This document shows positions 1-10,340 of a stretch of DNA of 64,000 nt, in pieces (the first letter of the stretch is position 1; the number at the start of each line of letters is the position of its first letter). The position numbers and the translations under genes were made by a program. Origin of the DNA: Scolanthus callimorphus (taxonomy: Eukaryota; Cnidaria; Anthozoa; Actiniaria; Edwardsiidae); assembly GCA_033964015.1 (NCBI GenBank), contig CM066920.1, positions 11,561,912 through 11,625,911 of the forward strand, given 5' to 3'. Below the pieces are notes generated by a model that was not told where the DNA came from, did not search any database, and saw only the letters and a program-made list of their open reading frames with translations.

Positions 1-2577
1 TTATAATCGATTATTTGTTATGCCGTCTGTTCGTGAAGGATATTAGAGATTTATTCAAATCTCGACTAATAATTCTTAATCGTTTCAGAGACGAAAACCA
101 ATGTCCCCCAAGAGGAAAAATTAAAATTCCACTATTTCGGTTAATTGAAAAACTCTATGGAGACGTTCTCTTCAAAACAAAATGCAAAATATTAATATGG
201 CCGTCTATACACAATCACTGAACGGTATGCTACTAAAAACGGATGGTCGCTGTGTGACAGAGGCCTATCTTCCTTTATTTTCGCAGAGTTGCCCTTCAGC
301 TTAATAACAAAGTTTCAGATTTGATTAACCAAATTCAATCGAGAACATTGCTCTATATTCTCTAAATCAGCCGATGGAAATGGATGCTTATCTGACTTGG
401 AATGTTGCTATGCTGTCAAATTGGCGGCTGACACAGGCTCTTTTCAAAACAGAAATCAAACACCGTTAGAAGTAGGTCCCTTTTCTGTGAAAAACAAATG
501 CTCAGACCAAAATAGTTTGTCAAACAAACACATTCTTAGTTACAAGCGCGCGCGTTATTTAGAAATGGTTTATTAAAAAAATTAATAATTTAGTCTTTGA
601 TGGAAAACACCAGCTTTATATTGTCTGCAAATGACCCTCTGGTGAAACGAAGTAAGATGTATTACATGAAAAACTACCGAAAAGGGGATCGAAAAGAAGA
701 GCGAGTCAAGCTTTTGCCGTACCCTGATGAAATAGTACTACAGCTTCTCAGAAAAACTTGAAGTAGCCAAGGTATACAACCGCTGTTAAATTATGCTTTT
801 TGTTCAATCTTGGCGAAAAAATGGCAAAATCTCATTACTTTAGTGCCATCCATTCAGTACCACCTGTTTCGTCCTAGTTATCAAAACTACACATTTTGAC
901 AAATCGTAGGATAAAAGGCACAAAAAAGGATGGGAGGGGGAGTCTCTTCATGTGACGTCATTTGGACCTTTGACCTCCTCCTCAAAATTAGTATTCCTCC
1001 TCAAAACAGGGGTAATTCCATACCTACTATGCTACTTGAGTAAAGGTGCGAAAGGGGATACAAGGCGTCAGACGCTATGGCCAAGTTGTATGGCATCCAT
1101 GTAAACTATTATCTAATTGTGTTGAAGTACTTCAATAAACCGAGGGAGCTCTCCGGCCGTCTGCGGTTAGTTCTGTCTGGCGACTTTCCCCAAGCGGGGT
1201 TGGTTACTAAATCGTTATGCATTTGCTGCCATTGGCCGACCAATACTCCTGTCCGATCCGGTCGCGTGTGTGACCGGGGAGATGGGTGAGGTCACGAAAG
1301 GTCACGTCTCGCTGTAAACATTGTCACATCATGCGCTACTCGTCACGTCAGGCTAACTCGCCCTCGGTCGGACTTGCCTCCCCCCTCGTTATCTTGCCAA
1401 AACCGTATGTCGTGGTTACTTCCGTTTCTCTCGCGCGCAGAGCGACATCAAAGCTGACGCTAGCCAGATGAAAGGTCATAACCGAGTGTTCTGTTCTTCT
1501 GTGGAATTTGGAATCCGCGGCGCCGGAACCAATCGCGACTTGTTCCTTACTATGCACCAAACTGCCTTTATCGTCTGTCTAAATTCTCTCATTCTAAGAA
1601 AATACACAAACGGGTTAACCAGGAGTTTGCAATCCTTAGTCCCTGAAGCACGGTGTGAATTTCACTATATGAGCGGGAGTTGAATCCAAAATGGAAGAAA
1701 ATATCTGGGAGCCAAGTTAAGAGCGAAAGAGCTGTGACGATAAGAAGAGTCTTAGCGAGCTCTCGTTCACGTTGCTGTGTGCGCGACAAAGATTTGTTCT
1801 GATGATGACGATTCTGTATTTTTACACAGACGAAAATCGCTGTGTACGAGATGAGAATAATCACAAGTCCGATCATTTCTAGAGCTTTTCTCGTTGGTGT
1901 TAATATGGTACTTTTATCAATATAGTCATTTTTATAAAGCACATAGCAAACGGCTATGATAGAAGCTAGAAGCCACTGCAGTAGAATTGCTAAGAAGTAC
2001 GTTGTTTTTTGCGGTTGTTAGGTGGCGTAGCGGCCACAACGTAGTGAACGCCCGCTCCATGGCGATAAGAACAAGGCCATATATCGAGCAAGGTTGTCCA
2101 GTGTACCATATAAAATGCCTGATAGACTTAACACCTGGCGGTAGCAACGGAACGGTGATTCCAAAAGCTCGTCTGACGTGATTCGAATAATTCCAATTAC
2201 TCCGATTCCTGCCATAATATCCGCAACTGCAACACTTTGGAGCAGAAGGGTACTCCTCTTTCTAAGATTTTCATTCGATGCAAACACCAGCAAAGTTAAA
2301 ACATTGACGAGAACTACTAGAACACCTTCGCAGAGTATTGCAACGAAGATGTAAGACCTCAGCTGCGACTTGGGCTCTGTTTGATCATGGTTACTTGTGG
2401 TATTTAAGGTGGCGTTGGTTATAAATGGGACATCACGTTCCATGACTTTGAAATTCAAATGCCGTGTGAGACTAGCTGATGCTTATACGTGTCTTCTTAC
2501 TTCAGTTTGATCTTCTTGTGTAACGAACATCATCAAGAAATCAAAATCAGCACAACACCTTTCTGTGAGGGCACATT
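1..2577. repeat. Tandem duplication unit A (2577 bp)
   Basis: The sequence from base 1 recurs almost unchanged from 2578, and its first part recurs again from 5156. The unit has about 1.3 kb of AT-rich non-coding sequence followed by an intronless GPCR copy on the minus strand. Differences from unit B are scattered substitutions and single-base indels, so the duplication is recent. The left edge is cut by the window, so more units may lie upstream. Confidence 0.95.
1476..2458 (-). pseudogene. Class A GPCR copy A, frameshifted
   Basis: Intronless seven-transmembrane receptor copy. The start (MNFKVMERD) is at 2458 and the homologous stop at 1476. Reading left to right on the minus strand, the frame is lost three times relative to its neighbours: one base missing near 2190, one extra T in the T-run near 2007, and one base missing near 1619. 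Between these breaks the receptor pieces are clear: TM1-TM2 with an AVAD motif, an MERAFTTLWP segment at the TM3 cytoplasmic end (DRY position), a QQREREL third loop, and WLPD in TM6. The TM7 NSLVNP motif is destroyed by the last shift. Length (983 bp) equals copy B. It is either a decayed duplicate or a sequence with homopolymer errors. Ligand unknown. Confidence 0.85.
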
Positions 2578-5155
2578 TTATAATCGATTATTTGTTATGC
2601 CGTCTGTTCGTGAAGGATATTAGAGATTTATTCAAATCTCGACTAATAATTCTTAATCGTTTCAGAGACGAAAACCAATGTCCCCCAAGAGGAAAAATTA
2701 AAATTCCACTATTTCGGTTAATTGAAAACTCTATGGAGACGTTCTCTTCAAAACAAAATGCAAAATATTAATATGGCCGTCTATACACAATCACTGAACG
2801 GTATGCTACTAAAAACGGATGGTCGCTGTGTGACAGAGGCCTATCTTCCTTTATTTTCGCAGAGTTGCCCTTCAGCTTAATAACAAAGTTTCAGATTTGA
2901 TTAACCAAATTCAATCGAGAACATTGCTCTATATTCTCTAAATCAGCCGATGGAAATGGATGCTTATCTGACTTGGAATGTTGCTATGCTGTCAAATTGG
3001 CGGCTGACACAGGCTCTTTTCAAAACAGAAATCAAACACCGTTAGTAGTAGGTCCCTTTTCTGTGAAAAACAAATGCTCAGACCAAAATAGTTTGTCAAA
3101 CAAACACATTCTTAGTTACAAGCGCGCGCGTTATTTAGAAATGGTTTATTAAAAAAATTAATAATTTAGTCTTTGATGGAAAACACCAGCTTTATATTGT
3201 CTGCAAATGACCCTCTGGTGAAACGAAGTTAGATGTATTACATGAAAAACTACCGAAAAGGGGATCGAAAAGAAGAGCGAGTCAAGCTTTTGCCGTACCC
3301 TGATGAAATAGTACTACAGCTTCTCAAAAAAACTTGAAGTAGCCAAGGTATACAACCGCTGTTAAATTATGCTTTTTGTTCAATCTTGGCGAAAAAATGG
3401 CAAAATCTCATTACTTTAGTGCCATCCATTCAGTACCACCTGTTTCGTCCTAGTTTTCAAAACTACACATTTTGACAAATCGTAGGATAAAAGGCACAAA
3501 AAAGGAGGGGAGGGGGAGTCTCTTCATGTGACGTCATTTGGACCTTTGACCTCCTCCTCAAAATTAGTATTCCTCCTCAAAACAGGGGGTAATTCCATAC
3601 CTACTATGCTACTTGAGTAAAGGTGCGAAAGGGGATACAAGGCGTCAGACGCTATGGCCAAGTTGTATGGCATCCATGTAAACTATTATCTAATTGTGTT
3701 TAAGTACTTCAATAAAACCGGGGGAGCTCTCCGGCCGTCTGCGGTTAGTTCTGTCTGGCGACTTTCCCCAAGCGGGGTTGGTTACTAAATCGTTATGCAT
3801 TTGCTGCCATTGGCCGACCAATACTCCTGTCCGATCCGGTCGCGTGTGTGACCGGGGAGATGGGTGAGGTCACGAAAGCTCACGTCTCGCTGTAAACATT
3901 GTCACATCATGCGCTAGTCGTCACGTCAGACTAACTCGCACTCGGTCGGACTTGCCTCCCCCCTCGTTATCTTGCCAAAACCGTATGTCGTGGTTACTTC
4001 CGTTTCTCTCGCGCGCAGAGCGACATCAAAGCTGACGCTAGCCAGATGAAAGGTCATAACCGAGTGTTCTGTTCTTCTGTGGAATTTGGAATCCGCGGCG
4101 CCGGAACCAATCGCGACTTGTTCCTTACTATGCACCAAACTGCCTTTATCGTCTGTCGAAATTCTCTCATTCTAAGAAAATACACAAACGGGTTAACCAA
4201 GGAGTTTGCAATCCTTAGTCCCTGAAGCACGGTGTGAATTTCACTATGTGAGCGGGAGTCGAATCCAAAATGGAAGAAATATCTGGGAGCCAAGTTAAGA
4301 GCGAAAGAGCTGTGACGATAAGAAGAGTCTTAGCGAGCTCTCGTTCACGTTGCTGTGTGCGCGACAAAGATTTGTTCTCATGATGACGATTCTGTATTTT
4401 TACACAGACGAAAATCGCTGTGTATGAGATGAGAATAATCACAAGTCCGATCATTTCTAGAGCTTTTCTCGTTGGTGTTAACATGGTACTTTTATCAATA
4501 TAGTCATTTTTATAAAGCACATAGCAAATGGCTATGATAGAAGCTAGGAGCCACTGCAGTAGAATTGCTAAGAAGTACGTTGTTTTTGCGGTTGTTAGGT
4601 GGCGTAGCGGCCACAACGTAGCGTACGCCCGCTCCATGGCGATAAGAACAAGGCCATATATCGAGCAAGGTTGTCCAGTGTACCATATGAAATATCTGAT
4701 AGACTTAACACCTGGCGGTAGCAACGGAACGTTGATTCCAAAATCTCGTCTCGCAAGATTAGCATAATTCCAAATTGCTCCAATTCCTGCCAAAATATCC
4801 GCAACTGCAACACTTCGGAGCAGAAGGGTACTCCTCTTTCTAAGATTTTCATTCGATGCAAACACGAGCAACGTTAAAACATTGACGAGAACTATTAGAA
4901 CACCTTCGCAGAATATTGCAACGAAGATGTAAGACCTCAGCCTCGACTTGGGCTCTGTTTGATCAGGGTTACTTGTGGTATTTAAGGTAGTGTTGGTTAT
5001 TAAGGGGCCATCAAGTTCCATGACTTTGAAATTCAAATGCCGACTACGACTAGCTGATGCTTATACGTGTCTTCTTACTTCAGTTTGATCTTCTTGTGTA
5101 ACGAACATCATCAAGAAATTAAAATAAGCACAAAACCTTTCTGTGTGGGCACATT
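2578..5155. repeat. Tandem duplication unit B (2578 bp)
   Basis: Second full copy of the unit beginning at base 1, in the same orientation. It carries GPCR copy B at its right end. The non-coding left half includes a region near 3530 with a GTGACGTCAT motif and GACCTTTGACCTCC repeats, present at the same place in unit A. No gene other than the GPCR is seen in it. Confidence 0.95.
4054..5036 (-). pseudogene. Class A GPCR copy B, single frameshift
   Basis: Intronless rhodopsin-class receptor. The first 265 or so residues are open from the start at 5036: N-glycosylation-type sites near residue 15, TM1, TM2 with AVAD, TM3 ending in MERAYATLWP, TM4, TM5, a QQRERELAKT loop and WLPD in TM6. One base is missing near 4278, in an A-run where copy A has one more A. 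The other frame then continues with HFGFDSRSHSEIHTV and the TM7 motif NSLVNPFVYF to the stop at 4054. Restoring frame at one base would give a receptor of about 327 residues, so this is either a very young pseudogene or an assembly error in a functional gene. Its start faces the intact receptor at 8508 (head-to-head). Confidence 0.85.
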
Positions 5156-5490
5156 TTATAATCGATTATTTGTTGTGCCGTCTGTTTCGTGAAGGATATT
5201 AGAGATTTATTCAAATCTTGACTAATAACTCTTAATTGATTTAGAGACGAAAACCAATGTCCCCCAAGAGAAAAAATTAAAATTTCACTATGTAGGTTAA
5301 TTGAAAAAAACTCTGTGGAGAAGTTCTTTTGAAAACAAAATGCAAAATATTAATATGGCTGTCCATAAACAATCACTGAACGGTATGACGCCTTTCACTG
5401 CTACTAAAAACGGATGGTCGCTGTGTGGCAGATTTTCCTTTGATTTTCGTATTTTCCTTTGTTTTCGCAGAGTTGCTTTTTAGCTTGGCA
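5156..5490. repeat. Third, partial copy of the duplication-unit flank
   Basis: Begins with the same bases as units A and B (TTATAATCGATTATTTGTTG) and stays similar for about 330 bp, with more substitutions than A against B. It is then interrupted by about 2.2 kb including a large palindrome. The unit resumes at about 7720-8370, matching unit A bases 300-900. Confidence 0.85.
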
Positions 5491-5692
5491 AAAAGATGAT
5501 TCTGCTAGCAGGGTGATATGAGCTCCGCCAAGCAAAAAAGGGCCCTTATACAGAATTTCATACTTTAGAGAAAAATGCGAAAGAAGTTCAGAACTCCCAC
5601 ACAAACCGTTATAAAATGGGAATTTCAAAACTGTCAAATCTCCACTTTGCCGTGCGAAATTTGGATGCCAATATGTGTCTAGTTACATAAAT

Positions 5693-7632
5693 TAGCTCCC
5701 TTAAGGAGGCTGCCTACAATTTTTTCTGCCCTCAACACCCAATCTTTGTATGCCTGCTGTTCAGGCCCAAAAACCTGTACCAGTCTGAACTTTCACATGG
5801 TTACCCTGGAGGGTTTGAACTTTATTGTAGTGTGCATTTTGTTGTGATCGGAGTTGCTATAGCAACGTTATAACCACACCCTTGTTTATAATTAGCAGCC
5901 ATCAGACGCATTGCGCGACCTAAACTTTTAAAATGACACCCCTCGCACTAATCCCTGAGTAGCTAACATTAATCACAGCAAGTTTGGAGAGAATTCATTG
6001 GGCCGATTTTATGTTACTCGAACGGACTTTTTCAGCCTCCAAAATGTCAAAGTTATTTATGCCGCAAAGTATTTCCTTGAAAAAGAATGGCTAATATCTG
6101 CGGAATTAAGAAATCATTGCCGCTCGAATAATCTACAAACCCAAGGCAATGTACCAGCCAAATTTCACTTCTTAGAATGCTTCCGATTTTGTTTGGCATG
6201 TGTTCAAGGAAACTGCAAAATTTGAGAAATTATATTATAAATCTTCCGTTTGTTATAAAACTTACACTTTTCGCCTCTGACACAAATCTCATATGTAAAA
6301 GTTTTTGATACTTCCGTAAAATATTCTTGAATATACACCAAAGATAACCTCCAAGTCTTGAGTTCATTGAAGTATTTTAAGGCACCGAGAAAAAATGCTA
6401 AACTTCACTACTCTTTCGGTTTGCTCGAGCCGGTTTTTGTCATTGTACTTTGTTTCCACCTGTCGTAGCTTTGACGTCGGTTTCCCAGCCAACTACATTC
6501 CAGCATGGGAATCAAACATTGCGTCTATGGCTCAATGATTCTCCGCGCAGTTTGCCGTCACGCTTGCTAGGGAATCGGCAAAGCGTATTAGAGATTTTCT
6601 ATCATGTTTTTTCCGAGAAAATCGAAAAAGAGGAACGCAGAAGAACTGATAAATTGGAGAGCGAGTGGTTGCCAGCCAGGCAGTGGCGGGAGGTTAAAGA
6701 CAAAGAGTTAGAAAGCTCAGCATTATCAAGTTAACGTTCATAATAAATGTTGTTGGATTGTTATTCGCTACGCTTTGAGAGTATGAATGTTGAGCGATGA
6801 AAACTACAACACGCTGGAATGTAGTTCTCTTCACTGATTACAGGGAAAACCACGTGAAAGCTACTACAGGTGAAAACAAAGTACAATGACAAAACCGGCT
6901 CGAGCAAACCGAAAGAGCAGTGAAGTTTAGCATTTTTTCTCGGTGCCTTAAAATACTTCAATGAACTCAAGACTTGAAGGTTATCTTTGGCATATATTCA
7001 AGAATAATTTACGGAAGTATCAAAAACTTTTACATATGAGATTTGTGTCAGAGGCGAAAAGTGTAAGTTTTATAACAAACGGAAGATTTATAACATAATT
7101 TCTCAAATTTTGCAGTTTCCTTGAACACATGCCAAACAAAATCGGAAGCATTCTAAGAAGTGAAATTTGGCTGGTACATTGCCTTGGGTTTGTAGATTAT
7201 TTGGGCGGCAAGGATTTCTTAATTCCGCAGATATTAGCCATTCTTTTTCAAGGAAATATTTGCGGCATAAATAGCTTTGCCATTTTGGAGCCTGAAAAAG
7301 TCCGTTCGAATAACATAAAACCGGCCCAATGAATTCTCTCCAAACTTGCTGTGATTAATGCTAGCTACTCGGGGATTAGTGTGAGGGGTGTCATTTTAAA
7401 AGTTTAGGTCGCGCAACGCGTCTGATGGCTGCGTATTATAAACAAGGGTGTGGTTATAACGTTGCTATAGCAACTCCGATCACAACAAAATGCACACTAC
7501 AACAAAGTTCAAACCCTCCAGGGTAACCATGTGAAAGTTCAGACCGGTACAGGTTTTTGAGCCTGAACAGCAGGCAAACAAAGTTTGGTTGTGGAGAGCA
7601 GAAAAAATTGTAGGCAGCTTCCTTAAAGAGCC
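5693..7632. repeat. 1.94-kb inverted repeat with ~810-bp arms
   Basis: The left arm (about 5693-6505) is the reverse complement of the right arm (about 6812-7632) at roughly 90 percent by eye, with a spacer near 300 bp. Matching landmarks: GGCTGCCTACAATTTTTTCT at 5709 against its complement near 7600; GTTGCTATAGCAACGTTATA near 5850 against its complement near 7455; CTCGAGCCGGTTTT near 6425 against its complement near 6895. No transposase reading frame is seen in the spacer. It interrupts the GPCR unit's non-coding part, which suggests a foldback transposon or an inverted duplication. Confidence 0.9.
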
Positions 7633-7719
7633 CGTGTCAGCCACTCCTTTGTTATTGTTCATTGTTTTAGTTCGATATTAGAAGACGAATTACATGTAGA
7701 AATCTCTTAATAAAAATCT

Positions 7720-8370
7720 AAAAACAAAGTTTCAGATTTGATTTACCAAACTGAATCGAGAACATTGGTCTATATTCTCTAAATCAGCCGATGGAAATGG
7801 ATGCTTTCTCCGACTTGGTATGTTGCTATGCTGTCAAAATGGCGCGCTGACACAGGCTCTTTACAAAACAGAAATCAATCTCCGTAGAAGGTCCCTTTTC
7901 CGTGAAAAACAAAATACTCAGACCACAATAGTTTGTCAAACAAACGAATTCTTAGTTACAGGCTCGCACTATAGATTTAGAAATGGTTTATTAAAAATTA
8001 ATAATTTAGTCTTTGATGGAAAACTTCAGCTTTATCGTGCCTGCAAATGACCCTCTGGTGAAACGAAGTAGGATGTATTACATGAAAACTACCGAAAAGT
8101 GGATAGAAAAGAAGAGCGAGTCAAAGCGTCAAAGTCTTTGGTTGTACCTTGATGATATAGTAGTACAGCTTCTCAAAAAACTTGAAGTAACCAACACATA
8201 CAACCGCTGTTAAACTATGTGTTTTGTTCAATCTTGATGAGTTTGAGAAGGGCCAATTAGTTGGTGAAAAAATGGCAAAATCTGATTACTTTAGTGCCAT
8301 CTATTCAGTACCACCTGTTTTGATCTAGGTATTAAAACTACAGATTTTGACAAATCTTAAGAGAAAAGGC
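7720..8370. repeat. Continuation of the interrupted duplication unit
   Basis: Matches bases about 300-900 of unit A (AAACAAAGTTTCAGATTTGA onwards) with clear divergence. Part of the same sequence is found far away at 27060-27310 inside an ATRX intron, so it includes a dispersed repeat. It forms the upstream region of the intact GPCR at 8508. Confidence 0.8.
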
Positions 8371-8507
8371 ACTGCATGTGAGGCATCGTAAGGAATTGTT
8401 TTTGTTTTAGAAGACGGTCTCAAGCGGGCAACCAGCGTGCTATTCCCATAAGAGTAATCGCTGGTCCTTGATGCTGGAAGTACTAGTTTTTTCCGGGGAA
8501 AAAGGTT

Positions 8508-9461
8508 ATGGAAAATTACGGTAATTTTAACCACAGCACAAACAAAACAAGCACGGATGTGATGCCACAATTTTACATCTTCTATATAGCAATAATATGC
8601 GAGGGTGTTCTAATAACTCTTACTAACGCTATAACGCTGATCATATTTGCATCGACGCCACGCTTAAGAAGGCGGAGTACTTTGTTGCTCCGAAGTGTTG
8701 CAGTGGCGGATTTGGTGTCTGGAATCGCTACCGTATGGCGTTTCACTTTAAGAGTGCATCGAACCAGTGAACGCCCAGTTGTCAGGACTATTAGGCACCT
8801 CGTATGGGCTGTAGGTCAGTCCTCTTCAATTCATGGCTTGGTGATTATAGCAATGGAAAAGGCGTACGCCACGTTATGGCCTCTTCGTCACCGAACAAGT
8901 ACAAACCGAATGTACTTTATAGCGATTTCACTGCAGTGGCTCCTGACAGCTCCATTATCGGTGCCTTACTCAGTCTTCGGTAACGAAGTCATCTTGTTAA
9001 CCACAAAAAAGGTAGCAGACATAACTGGACTGATGATTATTGCCGCGTCATACACAGCAATATTCCTCAAAGTGAAACAACAAAATCAACATCACGGGAA
9101 AAATTCTTTGTCGCGAATACAGCAACAAGAAAGAGAGCTCGCGAAAACATTGTTTCTCGTGACGTTTGTATCCCTCTTAGCTTGGCTACCAGATATCATC
9201 TACCACTTTGTAACTACCTCGGTACCGGATAGTGTGCTCCACGACGTGCTTGTGGCATGCAGGGTAGCAAATTCCTTGGTAAACCCGATCGTGTATTTTA
9301 TACGAATGAAGGAATTCAGGCGCACGCTTGTGGCAGGGTTGTGCGTATTACGGCGTAGGCAATCAAGAAAGGCTTTACAGGATCAGGAGAGCACGGAGAT
9401 GTATCGACTTAGAAGTTCAAGCAAGGAGTTGGCCATTATTTCTATGTCGTCGGGAATGTAG
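8508..9461 (+). CDS. Intact intronless class A (rhodopsin-like) GPCR, 317 aa
   Basis: Plasma-membrane seven-transmembrane receptor coupling an extracellular signal to G proteins; ligand not identifiable. The N-terminus has two N-glycosylation sequons (N8, N12). TM1 spans about 23-48 with N40 in the conserved Asn position; TM2 has AVAD (D68). The DRY position is MEKAY (116-120). TM6 has WLPD (226-229) in place of CWxP, and TM7 ends NPIVY (259-263), followed by a basic C-tail. The usual TM3 cysteine for the extracellular disulfide is not evident. It is clearly paralogous to the two broken copies at 1476-2458 and 4054-5036 but lies on the other strand. It lies within what looks like an ATRX intron, antisense to ATRX. 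Cnidarian genomes hold large intronless families of this kind. Confidence 0.92.
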   Translation: MENYGNFNHSTNKTSTDVMPQFYIFYIAIICEGVLITLTNAITLIIFASTPRLRRRSTLLLRSVAVADLVSGIATVWRFTLRVHRTSERPVVRTIRHLVWAVGQSSSIHGLVIIAMEKAYATLWPLRHRTSTNRMYFIAISLQWLLTAPLSVPYSVFGNEVILLTTKKVADITGLMIIAASYTAIFLKVKQQNQHHGKNSLSRIQQQERELAKTLFLVTFVSLLAWLPDIIYHFVTTSVPDSVLHDVLVACRVANSLVNPIVYFIRMKEFRRTLVAGLCVLRRRQSRKALQDQESTEMYRLRSSSKELAIISMSSGM

Positions 9462-9585
9462 CGAAATCATGCAAAACAATGAGTTGTAGGTTATCTTATA
9501 TATAAAAATCCTTAGCGTCCTGCCAGGGAAACGTTTGTGATTGGCTGATTTTTTTCCCGCCTCTTTTTGCGCGCGCGCGTGAAAC

Positions 9586-9985
9586 ACAGGCAGTGTCCGT
9601 ACACTATCCTCAGTGGAAATTTCCAAAGCATTTCCAAAACTTTTCCAAAGCCCATTGACCTAACTTCCAAAACAACACTATGAAAGCAAATGAGTGGAAT
9701 TCATGAAATAAAAACAATCAACATACCAAGGTTCGTACAGTATCTTGTGAAAAGTTTCCTACAACTTGGCAAAAACATTCCAACATCTACTGTCTCAACA
9801 AAACTACAACGTTGAGATATGAAATGGTTTGTTTATATAATATATTTTCAGAAAATTCAGACGAAAATTAATAACTTTTCCATAGCCCATTTGAAAAAGC
9901 TCCTTTTTCCCAAACTTTCCATCTCCTGGAAAATGGCATTATCAATTTCCAAAACTTTCCAAAACCTGTACGGACCCTGCACAGG
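9586..9985. repeat. Dispersed element rich in TTTCCAAAAC, degenerate ends
   Basis: Repeated TTTCCAAAAC / TTTTCCAAAG motifs lie between a left end containing GTCCGTACA and a right end CTGTACGGACCCTGCAC, which are inverted relative to each other. Related sequence (CCAGGACTTTCC with a terminal CGTACGAACCCT) recurs near 16830-17005, 18410-18645 and 51120-51265. A non-autonomous dispersed repeat family is the simplest reading. The rest of 9462-10340 shows no gene. Confidence 0.6.
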
Positions 9986-10043
9986 ACACCCGCAACAAAT
10001 CTTTTGCTGAGCTACGGATATTCACAGGACTCACAGCAGATTA

Positions 10044-10282
10044 AAGTGGGCACTCGCACGCTTGCCTGGCAAGCAAATAATTGAAATCGCAATCCAATTC
10101 CATCCTCTTGATAATTGATGAAAACACTATAGATTTGTATTGATTGAAAAAATAAAAGGTCATTTAACAAACCTGGACTGTTATTTTGGTTATTCCCGAT
10201 GAACTTGAATGTATTTTTGGTGATTAGAATTAGACATATTTTTGGACAGGTTGTACAAATATTAAGCGTGCGAGTGCCCCTT
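10044..10282. repeat. MITE, TIR AAAGTGGGCACTCGCACGCTT
   Basis: Terminal inverted repeats: TTAAAGTGGGCACTCGCACG at the left and GTGCGAGTGCCCCTTTAA at the right. A second copy, in inverse orientation, is at about 49984-50225 in an RPN1 intron and shares the interior (a stretch with CACCAAAAATACATT and TTTGTTAAATGACC). TTAA lies at both edges, consistent with a TAA/TTA target duplication. No coding capacity. Confidence 0.8.
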
Positions 10283-10340
10283 TAAGCGGAGGCTAATCAA
10301 ACACATACACGCCACATATTAATCATCCCAAGTGGGTTAC

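Noticed and set aside
6450..6734. 94-codon plus-strand frame in the palindrome spacer
   Set aside because: No recognisable domain, overlaps the inverted-repeat arm, no splice or homology support.
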